Numbered from the stretch's first letter, positions 23,236-32,792 are shown. The stretch: DNA of 45,272 nucleotides from an uncultured Gammaproteobacteria bacterium (GCA_913428515.1 CAJYCI010000003.1:1-45272), one strand, 5' to 3'. The notes: generated by a model not told the origin, from the sequence alone. A program made the numbers and translations.

Positions 23236-25562
23236 TTTTGCAGGATTTCCCATATCTTTAGGGGGGTTGCGGGCATGTCAATGTGGTCAATATCCAGAGC
23301 ATTTACAATTGCATTTATCACCGCGGGCGGCGCGCCTATTGCCCCAGCCTCACCACACCCCTTTATTCCAAGGGGGTTATTAGGCGTCGGCGTATTGCTG
23401 AATGCTGTCTGGAACGAGGGCATGTCGTCCGCCCGAGGCATGCAATAATCCATGAAAGAGGCATTCGTTAGTTGGCCGTCATCATCGTAATTAACGTTTT
23501 CAAGCAGAGCTTGACCGATTCCTTGCGCTATTCCTCCATGCATCTGCCCGTGCACTATCATAGGGTTGATGACGGTGCCAAAATCGTCCACCGCGACGAA
23601 GCTTTTAATTTCTGTCTCCCCCGTCTCTGGGTCAATTTCGATTTCGCAAGCATGGCATCCTCCCGGGTATGTGAAGTCTGGCGGATCAAAGAAAGCGTCC
23701 GCTTTCAAACCTGGTTCTATTTCATCTGTTGGAAAACTCTGGGCAACGTATGAGGCTAACGCAACTTCCGCGAAAGCCATGCGTTTGTTGCTACCTTCAC
23801 TGAAAAATTCACCATTCTCAAATTCTACAAGTTCTTCATTGACTTCCATGTTAGCGGCGGCGATAAGCCTGCCCTTAGCAATTATTTTCTCGCAACCTAG
23901 GGAGAGTGCTGACATTCCTACGGGACCGCTTCTCGATCCGAAGGTGCCCATTCCAAATTGCACTTTATCCGTATCGCCGTGGATAATATCGATGTCGTCA
24001 ATGTCAATACCAAACTTGTCTGCAACGAGTTGAGCAAAAGTTGTTTCGTGTCCTTGGCCGTGGCTGTGTGAGCCCGTAAGTACTTCTACTGATCCTGTTG
24101 GGTTTACTCTGATTTGAGCTGATTCCCATAAACCTGCTCCCGACCCGAGTTTTCCAAGTTTTTTTGAGGGACCAATCCCGGCTGCTTCAATCCATGTCGA
24201 GAGGCCTATGCCTCTAAGCATTCCTCTGTTCTCTGATTCTTTTTTCCTTGTTTCAAAATTTTCGAAGGAAATCAGTTCTAACGCTGTCGATAAAACTTTT
24301 TCGTAATCTCCACAGTCATAGGTTGACAGCACAGGCGTTTGATATGGAAAGTTTTTAACGAAATTTTTTCTTCTCAGATCGACAGGGCTTGTGCCTATCT
24401 TCCGAGCTGCCAGATCTATAAGACGTTCTATTATAAAAGCGGCTTCGGGTCTGCCTGCGCCGCGGTAAGCGTCCACTGGAGAGGTATTGGTGTATACGCC
24501 TTTCACCTCGGCATGTATCGCAGGAATAGCGTATTGTCCTGAAAGTAATGGAACGCACATGTAGGTCGGTATGAGCGAGCCAAAAGTGGACAAGTAAGCG
24601 CCCATATTTGCGGTGATAGACACCCTTAATCCTGTGATTTTTTTGTTTTCGTCTAGATACATCTCTGCCTTCGCTATCTGATCTCGACCGTGCGCGTCAG
24701 TTAGAAAAGCCTCACTTCTGTCTGCCATCCATTTAATGGGGCGCCCAATAGTCTTGGCGGCCCAAGCACAAATTACTTCTTCAGAATAATTAAAGGCTTT
24801 GGACCCGAACCCTCCTCCAACATCTTCTGAAATAACCCTAAGTTTATGTTCAGGCGCGAGCCCAATCACCGCAGATAGAGTCATCCGAAGCCCGTGAGGG
24901 TTTTGCGACGCTATATATAGAGTGTAACGATCGTCTCTCTCGTCATAACTAGCATTGAGGCAGCGAGTTTCCATCGCATTTGGAGCTAGTCGATTATTGT
25001 ATACCCTCAAAGGTATTTGATATTCTGAAGAATTTTCAGCCTCCTTTACTGCCTTGGCGTCGCCAAGCTCCCAGTCAAAGGCGATATTATTTTCAGCGTT
25101 ATCATGAATACTGGTTTTTTTTTCATAGACATTGCTTAACGTGATGACTTCTAATTCTTCATATTCGATTTCAATACTTTCAGCTATCGTTCTGGCAATT
25201 TCTTTGGTATCGGCTATTACTACGGCGATTGGGTCTCCAACGTACCTCGCTCTGTCTAAAACGAGCGGAGGATGCAATCCCGATTTCATTTCTGAGCCGT
25301 CTTTTGAGTGGATCATCCAACCGCACATTAGTGTGCCTAAGCCCGATTTTGCGTAGTCTTTCCCGGTTAAAATTCTTCTCACACCAGGTTGGGAATCTAA
25401 GTCTCCGACCTCTATTTTTTTTATGATCGCGTGAGCCACTGGAGATCGCACGAAATGAGCATAGCATTGGTTAGGCAGCACTAGGTCATCAGTGTATCTG
25501 CCTTTGCCAGTAATAAATCTCGGATCTTCTTTTCTTTTTACTGATTGCCCAGTCAAAGCCAT
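23232..25562 (-). CDS. Molybdenum hydroxylase large subunit (xanthine dehydrogenase / CoxL-like family)
   Basis: A 776-aa molybdopterin-cytosine-dinucleotide-type large subunit. The N-terminus (GQSVKRKEDPRFITGKGRYTDD) is the family's. AYRGAGR at 365-371 is the motif of the so-called form II CoxL-like enzymes, not true CO dehydrogenase (AYRCSFR). QGHETTFAQLVAD and GCGEAGAIG, with the general base Glu at 738, complete the active site. Such enzymes hydroxylate N-heterocycles, aldehydes or similar carbon atoms using water. The FAD (medium) and 2Fe-2S (small) subunits that normally adjoin it are absent here. It is the first gene of the seven-gene operon; the 182-nt gap upstream holds the presumed promoter. 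Confidence 0.92.
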   Translation of the reverse strand: MALTGQSVKRKEDPRFITGKGRYTDDLVLPNQCYAHFVRSPVAHAIIKKIEVGDLDSQPGVRRILTGKDYAKSGLGTLMCGWMIHSKDGSEMKSGLHPPLVLDRARYVGDPIAVVIADTKEIARTIAESIEIEYEELEVITLSNVYEKKTSIHDNAENNIAFDWELGDAKAVKEAENSSEYQIPLRVYNNRLAPNAMETRCLNASYDERDDRYTLYIASQNPHGLRMTLSAVIGLAPEHKLRVISEDVGGGFGSKAFNYSEEVICAWAAKTIGRPIKWMADRSEAFLTDAHGRDQIAKAEMYLDENKKITGLRVSITANMGAYLSTFGSLIPTYMCVPLLSGQYAIPAIHAEVKGVYTNTSPVDAYRGAGRPEAAFIIERLIDLAARKIGTSPVDLRRKNFVKNFPYQTPVLSTYDCGDYEKVLSTALELISFENFETRKKESENRGMLRGIGLSTWIEAAGIGPSKKLGKLGSGAGLWESAQIRVNPTGSVEVLTGSHSHGQGHETTFAQLVADKFGIDIDDIDIIHGDTDKVQFGMGTFGSRSGPVGMSALSLGCEKIIAKGRLIAAANMEVNEELVEFENGEFFSEGSNKRMAFAEVALASYVAQSFPTDEIEPGLKADAFFDPPDFTYPGGCHACEIEIDPETGETEIKSFVAVDDFGTVINPMIVHGQMHGGIAQGIGQALLENVNYDDDGQLTNASFMDYCMPRADDMPSFQTAFSNTPTPNNPLGIKGCGEAGAIGAPPAVINAIVNALDIDHIDMPATPLKIWEILQK

Positions 25563-25653
25563 TTGCTAGCGGGAGTTCCATGTTAATAAAGACTTGAATG
25601 CTAGCAGTACCAGCGGCTCTTTTAAATAGAAAAGCTTTGGCTTATCACATGGC

Positions 25654-25668
25654 TTGAGATCGGCTCAA
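25654..25668. promoter_or_regulatory. Short inverted repeat in the promoter gap before the Mo-hydroxylase operon
   Basis: TTGAG-ATCGG-CTCAA: 5-base perfect arms around a 5-base centre, within the 182-nt divergent gap between the Mo-hydroxylase and the symporter genes. It could be an operator for one or both; arms this short also arise by chance. Nothing else distinct is seen in this gap apart from A+T-rich stretches. Confidence 0.2.
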
Positions 25669-25744
25669 ACAAAAAGATTTACAGATTGGTAATGAAAGGA
25701 TTCCTGCTTATACTTAGCGACCTCCTTTTTTACGAAATCACATT

Positions 25745-27172
25745 TTGTCCCAAGAAAATAATACAAAACGGGTGGATCTGCCAACCAAGCTGGCTTATGG
25801 TTTTGGCGCTGTTGCAAATGGCGCTAAATCGAATGGGTTTAATTATCTTTTGCTTTTTTATTACAGCCAGGTAATCGGTCTTCGTGCAGATCTAGTTTCT
25901 TTGGGAATTATGATAGCGCTAATATTTGATGCGTTTTCGGATCCCTTCGTAGGTTACGTCTCTGACAATTTTCATTCTAGGTTAGGTCGGCGACACCCTT
26001 TTATGTACGCGGCTGGACTTCCCGTCGCTGTTGCTTATTATTTTCTCTGGTCACCGCCTGACTGGGACCAGTCGTCGTTGTTTTTGTATTTTGTTTGCAT
26101 GGCAATTCTGATTCGAACGCTCATCACTTTTTATGAAATTCCAGCAACAGCGCTTGTAGCTGAACTGACTGAAGATTACGATGAAAGAACCGAGATGATG
26201 AGCTTCAGATATTTCTTCGGTTGGTGGGGAGGGCTTACGATGGCCGTATTGAATTATCTGGTTTTTCTTCCCGAAAGCAAAGGCGGCTTAGAATATGTTG
26301 AGGGGTGGACGAATTATGGTTTAGTTGCATCTGTCTTAATTTTTATTTCCATTTACGTATCTTCATTGGGCACGCATCGCCATATTCCTAATCTAAAGCA
26401 GCCTCCTCCTAGGGCTCGCTTCAACCTAAGACGGACGGCGCAAGAACTGAGGGAGACCCTATCAAATAGATCTTTTTTTGCTTTGTTTCTATCCGCACTT
26501 TTTGTTGCAGTTGCTGGAGGCGTCTCTGCTGCCTTGTCAATATATTTCTCACGTCACTTTTGGGAATTCACAAGCACGCAAATAGGCTACATGAACTTGC
26601 CTTATTTTTTGTCAGCGCTTCTCGCTTTATTTTTCGCTCCAGCTGTTTCAAGGATTTTAGGGAAAAAAACGGGTGCGATACTAGTATTCGGTTTAGCAGT
26701 AGCGCTTGCTCCTTTGCCTTATATCTTGAGGATGGTTGGTTGGTTCCCCGAGAACAGCACGTCTGAACTTTTTTGGCTCTTGTTGGCGTTTAACAGCTTT
26801 GAGGTTATGTTGATGATCATGGCATCGTCTTTGATCGCAGCCATGATAGCTGATGTGGTTGAAGACAGTGAATTGAAGACAGGGCGACGATCAGAAGGTA
26901 TTTTTTTCGCTGCAAATAGCTTTGCTCAAAAAGCGGTGAACGGTTTTGGGGTCGTCGTAGCTGGCCAGATATTGGCTTTCATTCAATTTCCGGCTCAAGC
27001 TAAACCAGGCGATGTTCCTCCCGAAATTTTATTTGACCTGGCTTACTTTTATGTCCCCGTTTTAATGGTTTTTTATCTCGCTGCTGTTGGTGCGTTATCA
27101 CTCTATAAGATTAATCGTGAGGATCACTCAGACAACTTGCGCCTTTTGTCTAAAAATGCTGAAAAAGGTTAG
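25745..27172 (+). CDS. GPH-type (MelB-like) cation symporter, MFS superfamily
   Basis: A 475-aa, about 12-TM transporter of the glycoside-pentoside-hexuronide:cation symporter family. LPTKLAYGFGAVANGAKSNG and DAFSDPFVGYVSDNFHSRLGRRHPFMY are its N-terminal hallmarks (the DPxVGYxSD loop). A second loop region, DVVEDSELKTGRRSEG, occurs near residue 375. The substrate of such proteins is often a sugar or glycoside, but many marine members have no known substrate. The only start close to the conserved N-terminus is TTG at 25745, with a weak ribosome-binding site, so the start is uncertain. It is followed by a P450 107 nt later on the same strand. Confidence 0.85.
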   Translation: MSQENNTKRVDLPTKLAYGFGAVANGAKSNGFNYLLLFYYSQVIGLRADLVSLGIMIALIFDAFSDPFVGYVSDNFHSRLGRRHPFMYAAGLPVAVAYYFLWSPPDWDQSSLFLYFVCMAILIRTLITFYEIPATALVAELTEDYDERTEMMSFRYFFGWWGGLTMAVLNYLVFLPESKGGLEYVEGWTNYGLVASVLIFISIYVSSLGTHRHIPNLKQPPPRARFNLRRTAQELRETLSNRSFFALFLSALFVAVAGGVSAALSIYFSRHFWEFTSTQIGYMNLPYFLSALLALFFAPAVSRILGKKTGAILVFGLAVALAPLPYILRMVGWFPENSTSELFWLLLAFNSFEVMLMIMASSLIAAMIADVVEDSELKTGRRSEGIFFAANSFAQKAVNGFGVVVAGQILAFIQFPAQAKPGDVPPEILFDLAYFYVPVLMVFYLAAVGALSLYKINREDHSDNLRLLSKNAEKG

Positions 27173-27279
27173 ATCCGTCTTTACTAAAAACCCGGCCCCA
27201 TCTACTTGTAATATTATTACTACTATGAGTTACTATTTGGAGTCCACTACACAAAAATTCAAAAGCATTCGGAAAAACG

Positions 27280-28614
27280 ATGAACGAAAAAACTTCTAAT
27301 GAATCTTTGGCGCAAGTCAAATGTCCTATGTCAGTGGACGAGGTAGATCTTTTTGGGCCTGGAGCGCAAGAGCACTGGTACGACGCCTACCCTATTCTTC
27401 ATGAAGACGCCCCTGTTTATAAGTTAGAGGGAGAGGGTTTGCTTCCCGGAACAGATGCCTATGTTCTCACTAAGCATGAGGATATTAGTGCCGTTGTCAG
27501 AGACCCTGATAGGTTCCCCCCACTCATGATGGAATCTATCAAAGAGATGGCGGATACCGGTGTAGATGTAGAAAAAGTTCCTAATCTCAATGCGATGTCG
27601 GCGTCAATGGTGACACTTCGTCCCGACATGGAAATGTGGAGATTGCACAAGCAGGAACTCACTGATCCTTGGGTAGGACCGGGTTCAAAGAGGCATACGG
27701 AAATGATCACTCGTCATGTTGACGAGCTGATTGATAATTGGATAAACAAAGGGGAAGTGGAGTTCATCAGCGAATTTGCGAGGCCTCTTCCGCAGCGAGT
27801 GATGGCGAGTGTTCTTGGGTTTCCGCACGAGGATATACCGCGTTTAGCGGAATGGGGAGAGGCGCAGGTCAAGTCTTTCGTTTATGGGCGAGGTCATCTC
27901 AATAAGTTGAACGATGATGAAATAAGAGAGCAATTCATTTTGTTGGATGGCTTTAAGGAGTATGTTCAGGAGCAAGTTGAAGATAAAAGAAGAAACCCTA
28001 AAGATGACATGATTACTTATTTAACGGAAGTAACTTACTCTGCAATAGGGCGAAAACTCACGGATCTTGAAGTTAACGGGGTGGTCTACGCGATGATAAT
28101 TGGTGGACTGGAAACTACTCAATACGCTATTGAGGAGCAAGCTCAATTGATTTGCGAACATCCAGGGTTATTTGATCAGCTAAAAGAGGGAGGATCTAAA
28201 CTAATTCGACAGTTCACTGAGGAAGGCATGAGGATGCGCTCTCCCACTCAAGGACTGTCTACCAGGCGAACCAGTCAGACGGAGACGTTCCAGGGAGTGA
28301 CGGTTCCTGCAGGCACTGTTTTACATCTTCGTTGGGCCGCTGCGAATACAGATCCGGATGAGTTCGAGTGCCCTTTTGAACTCCGTTTGAATAGGAAAGC
28401 AGTCACTAGGCACCTTACTTTTTCTGCTGGGCCTAGAGTTTGCCCTGGCGCTGGTATATCGAGGATAGAGCAGCAGATAGCTTGGGAACGTCTTACAGAG
28501 AGGCTGGCCGAAATTCGATACGCGCCAGGTAACAAGTTTTTGCATCAGCCTGGAATAATGCTGGGCACTCTTGAGCTTAAACTTCTTATTAAGGCAGCGA
28601 AAGAAGGTAGTTAA
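27280..28614 (+). CDS. Cytochrome P450 (canonical type)
   Basis: A 444-aa P450 with haem loop FSAGPRVCPG (Cys ligand C388) and I-helix GGLE278-T279-T, the usual acid-alcohol pair, unlike the tandem P450s in this window. In the K-helix, EEGMRMRSP supplies the E-x-x-R. The N-terminal 90 residues include VDLFGPGAQEHWYDAYPILHEDAPVYKL, normal for soluble bacterial P450s. It resembles the CYP families of marine proteobacteria acting on terpenes, alkanes or steroids, but the substrate is unassigned. The start is supported by GGAAAAACG upstream. The symporter lies 107 nt upstream on the same strand, possibly co-transcribed. Confidence 0.92.
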   Translation: MNEKTSNESLAQVKCPMSVDEVDLFGPGAQEHWYDAYPILHEDAPVYKLEGEGLLPGTDAYVLTKHEDISAVVRDPDRFPPLMMESIKEMADTGVDVEKVPNLNAMSASMVTLRPDMEMWRLHKQELTDPWVGPGSKRHTEMITRHVDELIDNWINKGEVEFISEFARPLPQRVMASVLGFPHEDIPRLAEWGEAQVKSFVYGRGHLNKLNDDEIREQFILLDGFKEYVQEQVEDKRRNPKDDMITYLTEVTYSAIGRKLTDLEVNGVVYAMIIGGLETTQYAIEEQAQLICEHPGLFDQLKEGGSKLIRQFTEEGMRMRSPTQGLSTRRTSQTETFQGVTVPAGTVLHLRWAAANTDPDEFECPFELRLNRKAVTRHLTFSAGPRVCPGAGISRIEQQIAWERLTERLAEIRYAPGNKFLHQPGIMLGTLELKLLIKAAKEGS

Positions 28615-28656
28615 ATCGTGTTAGTTGTATAGCTCGTTCAACTATTTGTTTGGTCT

Positions 28657-30708
28657 TCAAGACGCGTCGTCTTTCATTGGTCGATAGGAGATGCTAAGGG
28701 CCTTTAGCCAGTCTAATTCCCTAGACTTGATAGTTTCTGAGAATGCTCTCCAATTCCCTGACTTATTGCTGGTGTTCCACGCTCTTTCTGCAAATGCTAT
28801 TAACCTAGGAAATAGATAATAATCCATCTGCTCGGCGGTTGTTACCGTCTCGGACCAGAGTTGGGCCTGCAGTCCGATTGCGAGGGTTCTCATTCCTTCA
28901 GACATGCCCCAACTCATGAAAGGATCGAACTTATAAATATCCTCGGTGTCAACGTAAGACGCCCATGGAAGACCAGGCTCATCTGGTTTCATGGAGTAAG
29001 GCATGTCAAGATAATAGTAGCTGGAGTTACAAATAACAAAGGGCCGGTGGCTAATTTCAATTTTTTGGAGTTCTTTCGATCTATCCTGGTTCATTAACCA
29101 AACAGTGGTGTAAGAATTCTTCCCTCTTTTTTCACCATAACTTACCATCTCATGCCAAAAGCCTACAATGGCATTTGGAGCAATTTCGGAAACAGTTGCT
29201 ACTGCTCTTTCGCAGAAATGTTGCATCAAAGCTTCTCTGGCACTATTTCGGTCTTTAGGGTCAGTGGAATCCCATTTTGAATTCCAAGCATCCAATGACT
29301 GACAGATTGGCGAATCTAACCAAGCCTCGACCGGAACCTCGTCTCCTCCCAGGTGAATCGCTCTGAATTCTACGTCGGCTTGATCGTAAAGATTTTTGAT
29401 TTCTCTTACGACGGTTCGAATGAATCGATAAGTGTCTTCGCATCCAACATTTATGATATTTTTTTTATAACCTTGGGCTGATATGTGTTCTGAACTATCT
29501 TTTGGGTCTGCAAGTTGCCAGTTACTATTTTCCAAAGATCTTAGAATGGCGTTTGAATGTCCCGGTAAATTAATCTCTAAAATAATTTCTACGCCCCTTA
29601 GCTTGGAGAATTTTAGCAACTCAACGAACTGGCTCCGAGTAAAAAACCCGCCGATATCGGGGTGGCTGTCACCCCAAGCTGGAGATAAAGCTCTTCGCTT
29701 GCCATATTGATTAAACTGTTGATGCGATCTTATGCTCCCTGTATCTGTGAGTTCCGGGATTGCCGAGATTTCAAGCCTCCACCCTTCGTCGTTGCTAATT
29801 CCAAGCTGCAGCTTGTTCATTTTGTAAGACGCCATTGACTCAATGATTTTTTTAACTTGCTCAGGGCCTTGAAAATGACGAGCTAAGTCAATCATCAAAC
29901 CTCTATATTCTAGATCGGGGGAATCAACGATCTTTAAAATAGGAAGCGATAAACCGTCTTCGTTTGAAAGTATCTGTCTAAGCGTATGAAGTCCCCAAAC
30001 AATCCCATTAAAACTTCGTGAACTAAGCGAGGCCCTTTTCATTTGTGTTTCTAATTGGTAATCGCCTTCGATTTTCGAGTCTTTTTTGATTTCCAAACAA
30101 TAAGAACCCTCTCCTGCTCCAAAACTTGTGACCAGCTCATCAACAGCCCCTGTCTCCTCTTCACTCAGATTTGTTTCGATCTTGATTCCATTAATTTGAG
30201 TACTCTCCCCGGAATATTCAATTTTCCTTGGTGCAGGTATTACAATCGGGTGAGATTTCTTCTGACCAGTCTCCCTTGATGGTTGGGTTCCTCTGCTGAG
30301 GACCGTTGCTCCCATTCTAGGGCTGGTTAAAGGCACTAGGACGGGCTCTTTGAGGGAAGGCTCGCCTAGCAATATTTCGTTCTCCTTTATTATTTCGGTC
30401 AGATAAAACCCTTGACGAGAAAGCAACTGCATCCCAGACAGAAGCCAATTTTCAACCTCAATTTTAATTTCCTCCCCTGGCATTAACTTTCTCCAGTTCT
30501 CGTTCGGTGAAATATATCCATATCGGCCCTCTAAGTTGGTTTTAGATATTGATATTTGAGTACTAGTGGGAGTCAATCCCATTGACGAGTAAAGTCTCCA
30601 ATTTCCTTCGAGCTCCGCTTCACTGCTATTTTTGATTATTAGATAAGTCAAAATCTCCTTATTATGAGTAAGTTCCATCATCTGGACTGATATTTTTTTA
30701 GGATCCAT
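28657..30708 (-). CDS. GH20 beta-N-acetylhexosaminidase
   Basis: A 683-aa family 20 glycosidase releasing terminal GlcNAc/GalNAc. Order of domains: a CHB_HEX-like N-terminal beta domain (about 1-140, without signal peptide), a GH20b-like domain (about 150-265; PAPRKIEYSG), and a TIM barrel from YRGLMIDLARHF on, with INLPGH and the catalytic pair D456-E457 in HLGGDEVP. The chain ends with the FAERAW segment typical of GH20. The lack of an export signal suggests cytoplasmic action on imported chito-oligosaccharides. It is 27 nt downstream of an MFS transporter gene. ATG at 30708 is preferred over an upstream TTG. Confidence 0.9.
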   Translation of the reverse strand: MDPKKISVQMMELTHNKEILTYLIIKNSSEAELEGNWRLYSSMGLTPTSTQISISKTNLEGRYGYISPNENWRKLMPGEEIKIEVENWLLSGMQLLSRQGFYLTEIIKENEILLGEPSLKEPVLVPLTSPRMGATVLSRGTQPSRETGQKKSHPIVIPAPRKIEYSGESTQINGIKIETNLSEEETGAVDELVTSFGAGEGSYCLEIKKDSKIEGDYQLETQMKRASLSSRSFNGIVWGLHTLRQILSNEDGLSLPILKIVDSPDLEYRGLMIDLARHFQGPEQVKKIIESMASYKMNKLQLGISNDEGWRLEISAIPELTDTGSIRSHQQFNQYGKRRALSPAWGDSHPDIGGFFTRSQFVELLKFSKLRGVEIILEINLPGHSNAILRSLENSNWQLADPKDSSEHISAQGYKKNIINVGCEDTYRFIRTVVREIKNLYDQADVEFRAIHLGGDEVPVEAWLDSPICQSLDAWNSKWDSTDPKDRNSAREALMQHFCERAVATVSEIAPNAIVGFWHEMVSYGEKRGKNSYTTVWLMNQDRSKELQKIEISHRPFVICNSSYYYLDMPYSMKPDEPGLPWASYVDTEDIYKFDPFMSWGMSEGMRTLAIGLQAQLWSETVTTAEQMDYYLFPRLIAFAERAWNTSNKSGNWRAFSETIKSRELDWLKALSISYRPMKDDAS

Positions 30709-30735
30709 TTTCTTAATCAAATAAAAATCGAGGCA

Positions 30736-31914
30736 TCAGAAAAGGGCCCTTTGTTGATCGGCATTCAAAACCATAGGACAAATTAGTAGCGCGCCTAGCA
30801 TTATCATTATCACCGCAAACCCTCCGGCAAACGCGAATCCTCCGTTATCTATGAGCATTCCTCCAATAAAGGGTGCGACGCTAGTGCCTGACAAAACGAA
30901 AGCAACATGGGAAGCTGCTAGTTTTCCTGATCTATCTGCTCTTGAAAGACAGCCAAGGAAAATAGGCATGATGGCGGTAGGAAGCGTTGCAAAAATAGGC
31001 ACTGCCAAAAAATATTGCCAGGGCAAATTGCTGTTCGAGAGCCCTAAAGTGGCTACAGCGAGCAGAATGACCAAAATCAGAATGGGGAAAAATGCTTTTA
31101 TTTTAGTCCCGACCCAACCAGCAATTAACGGCAGGATGATTCCGAGTGAGCTTCCTACCATAAAGATGTAGCCGATATTCTCAGAGCTCAATCCTATTTC
31201 ACGACCTATTCTCACTATGAAAATCCCTACCGTTCCATGGCCAAAAAACATTACTCCTATGCCAAAGAGGGCGAGCCAACCGATCCGTAAAGTTTTTGAA
31301 GATTTATGCTGGGCCTGAAATTTTTTTGGCTGGTCAGATGGGGTTAGGGAGACTACTAGCAAAGCAAAGAGAGCGCAAAGACCATACACCAAGTATAGTC
31401 CATCGATTCCAGTTAAACGCAACGAACTAGTAACGGGAAAATCCAAGTGCAAAGCCCGAGGCAAAGCAAATGCCATGAAGACCCCCATAAAACCAACCGC
31501 TGAGTTGATTGCTCCGAAGTTTAAATCTGGTTTATCACTTTTTGCAATTCTCCCAGCGCAGGTCGCTGCTACCGCCCCTAATGCTAATCCTGCCGGGATC
31601 CTGAAAAATGCGAGATGCAACGGTTCGGTGGCAAGGATACTTAAAAGATTGAAAAAGAGAATGACGCTTGCACCGATGAAAAACACGGTTTTTGAATTTG
31701 TTTTATGGGTCAACCTAGCGAAAAAGAAATTCCCCACAGCGATCGAAAACATTTCCAACGAAATTAATCTTCCCGCATGTGCATTGGTTAAATTGAAGGA
31801 TTCTTTGATACCGTCAATATTGAACGCCATCCCTAATGAGGCCGCGAAACAGCAAATCAGCACAACTGCTATCGAGACAACTTCGGTAACTTTAAGATTT
31901 TCTGGATTTGACAT
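30736..31914 (-). CDS. MFS transporter next to GH20
   Basis: A 392-aa, about 12-TM MFS permease. The N-terminal half has MAFNIDGIKESFNLTNAHAGRLISLEMFSIAVGNFFFARL, and the C-terminal half contains VGSSLGIILPLIAGWVG. The substrate is not evident; the adjacent cytoplasmic GH20 suggests an amino-sugar or chitobiose-like sugar (inference). ATG at 31914, with AGGGC upstream, is chosen over TTG at 31947, which would add 11 weakly supported residues. Confidence 0.85.
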   Translation of the reverse strand: MSNPENLKVTEVVSIAVVLICCFAASLGMAFNIDGIKESFNLTNAHAGRLISLEMFSIAVGNFFFARLTHKTNSKTVFFIGASVILFFNLLSILATEPLHLAFFRIPAGLALGAVAATCAGRIAKSDKPDLNFGAINSAVGFMGVFMAFALPRALHLDFPVTSSLRLTGIDGLYLVYGLCALFALLVVSLTPSDQPKKFQAQHKSSKTLRIGWLALFGIGVMFFGHGTVGIFIVRIGREIGLSSENIGYIFMVGSSLGIILPLIAGWVGTKIKAFFPILILVILLAVATLGLSNSNLPWQYFLAVPIFATLPTAIMPIFLGCLSRADRSGKLAASHVAFVLSGTSVAPFIGGMLIDNGGFAFAGGFAVIMIMLGALLICPMVLNADQQRALF

Positions 31915-32003
31915 TTGCCCTATCTGCCCTGAAATTCGCCTAAACAAATCACTGTCATGTTATCGCATCAAGATCGGTATAGTGGCTCGGATTTTAATTG
32001 TTC

Positions 32004-32792
32004 TTATAAAGAAGTCCCACCATCGACGGGAAGGATAGCTCCCGTAATCCCTGAACCTAATTCTGAGCAAAGAAAGACTGCTAGGCCTGATACTTCATCG
32101 GTTGTGTTAAGTCTTTTAATTGACGATTCTTGGGCATAATTTTGCTTGAACTCCTCGTAACTTATTCCCATAGATTCTGCAGCAGCTGGTCCTTGTTCCA
32201 TCATCAAATCAGTCTCCACTGCACCTGGACTGATAGCATTGCATGTGATTCCTTTAGCCCCATTTTCAAAAGCTACTGCTTTTGTAAATCCATTCATTGC
32301 ATGCTTAAAGGTTATATAATGTGCAACGTTTTCTTTATTGGCTTGTCGACCCTCGACACTTGAAATATTGATTATTCTTCCCCAACCCCTCTGATTCATG
32401 TCTCTCAGCGCAGCTCTCGTGGCCCAAAAAGTTGAGTGAAGTATCCAAGCGGCAGCGTTTTCCCAAGCCTCATCGGTTAATTCCGAGACAGGAGCGAATC
32501 CTCCTGAACCCCCAGCATTATTGATTAAAATATCTATCTGTCCAAATTTTTCTATCGTCTTCGCAATAAAATTTTCGACTTCGGACTGTTTCCGAACGTC
32601 CCCTTTAATAAATATGATTGGTTGGTCTTCACCAATCTCTTTGATAGTCTGATGGCCCTTCTCTTCATTTCTACCATTGATCGCCACCGAAGCTCCTGTT
32701 CTAAGCAGGGCCTCCGCAATTGCTTTTCCGATACCTCTGCTTCCGCCTGTAACGGCCACGACTTTCCCTGACAGGTCTATATCGATACTCAT
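32004..32792 (-). CDS. SDR 5 (FabG-like)
   Basis: A 262-aa SDR: TGGSRGIGKA near residue 15, NNAGG, the catalytic Ser in ISSVEG, YITFK (AHYITFKHAMNG) and a PVDGG end. It is similar in style to 3-oxoacyl-ACP reductase-type SDRs. GAGGAAAG precedes the ATG. It diverges from the carbonic anhydrase gene; the 99-nt gap contains a TATAAT (32818-32823). Its neighbours give no clear hint of substrate. Confidence 0.9.
   Translation of the reverse strand: MSIDIDLSGKVVAVTGGSRGIGKAIAEALLRTGASVAINGRNEEKGHQTIKEIGEDQPIIFIKGDVRKQSEVENFIAKTIEKFGQIDILINNAGGSGGFAPVSELTDEAWENAAAWILHSTFWATRAALRDMNQRGWGRIINISSVEGRQANKENVAHYITFKHAMNGFTKAVAFENGAKGITCNAISPGAVETDLMMEQGPAAAESMGISYEEFKQNYAQESSIKRLNTTDEVSGLAVFLCSELGSGITGAILPVDGGTSL

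Noticed and set aside
23566-24033. 155-codon open frame on + strand
   Set aside because: It lies wholly antisense to the Mo-hydroxylase gene, and its Ser/Pro-rich product looks like a reverse-strand shadow.
25686-25874. 62-codon hydrophobic frame overlapping the symporter start
   Set aside because: It starts at TTG, lies in another frame and ends inside the symporter. Its hydrophobicity comes from reading TM-coding DNA out of frame.
27208-27220. GTAATA-T-TATTAC inverted repeat before the third P450
   Set aside because: It consists almost only of A and T in an A+T-rich gap; chance is likely.
31475-32038. 187-codon open frame on + strand
   Set aside because: It lies antisense to the MFS transporter and the 3' end of SDR 5, which both have clear family motifs; its product has none.
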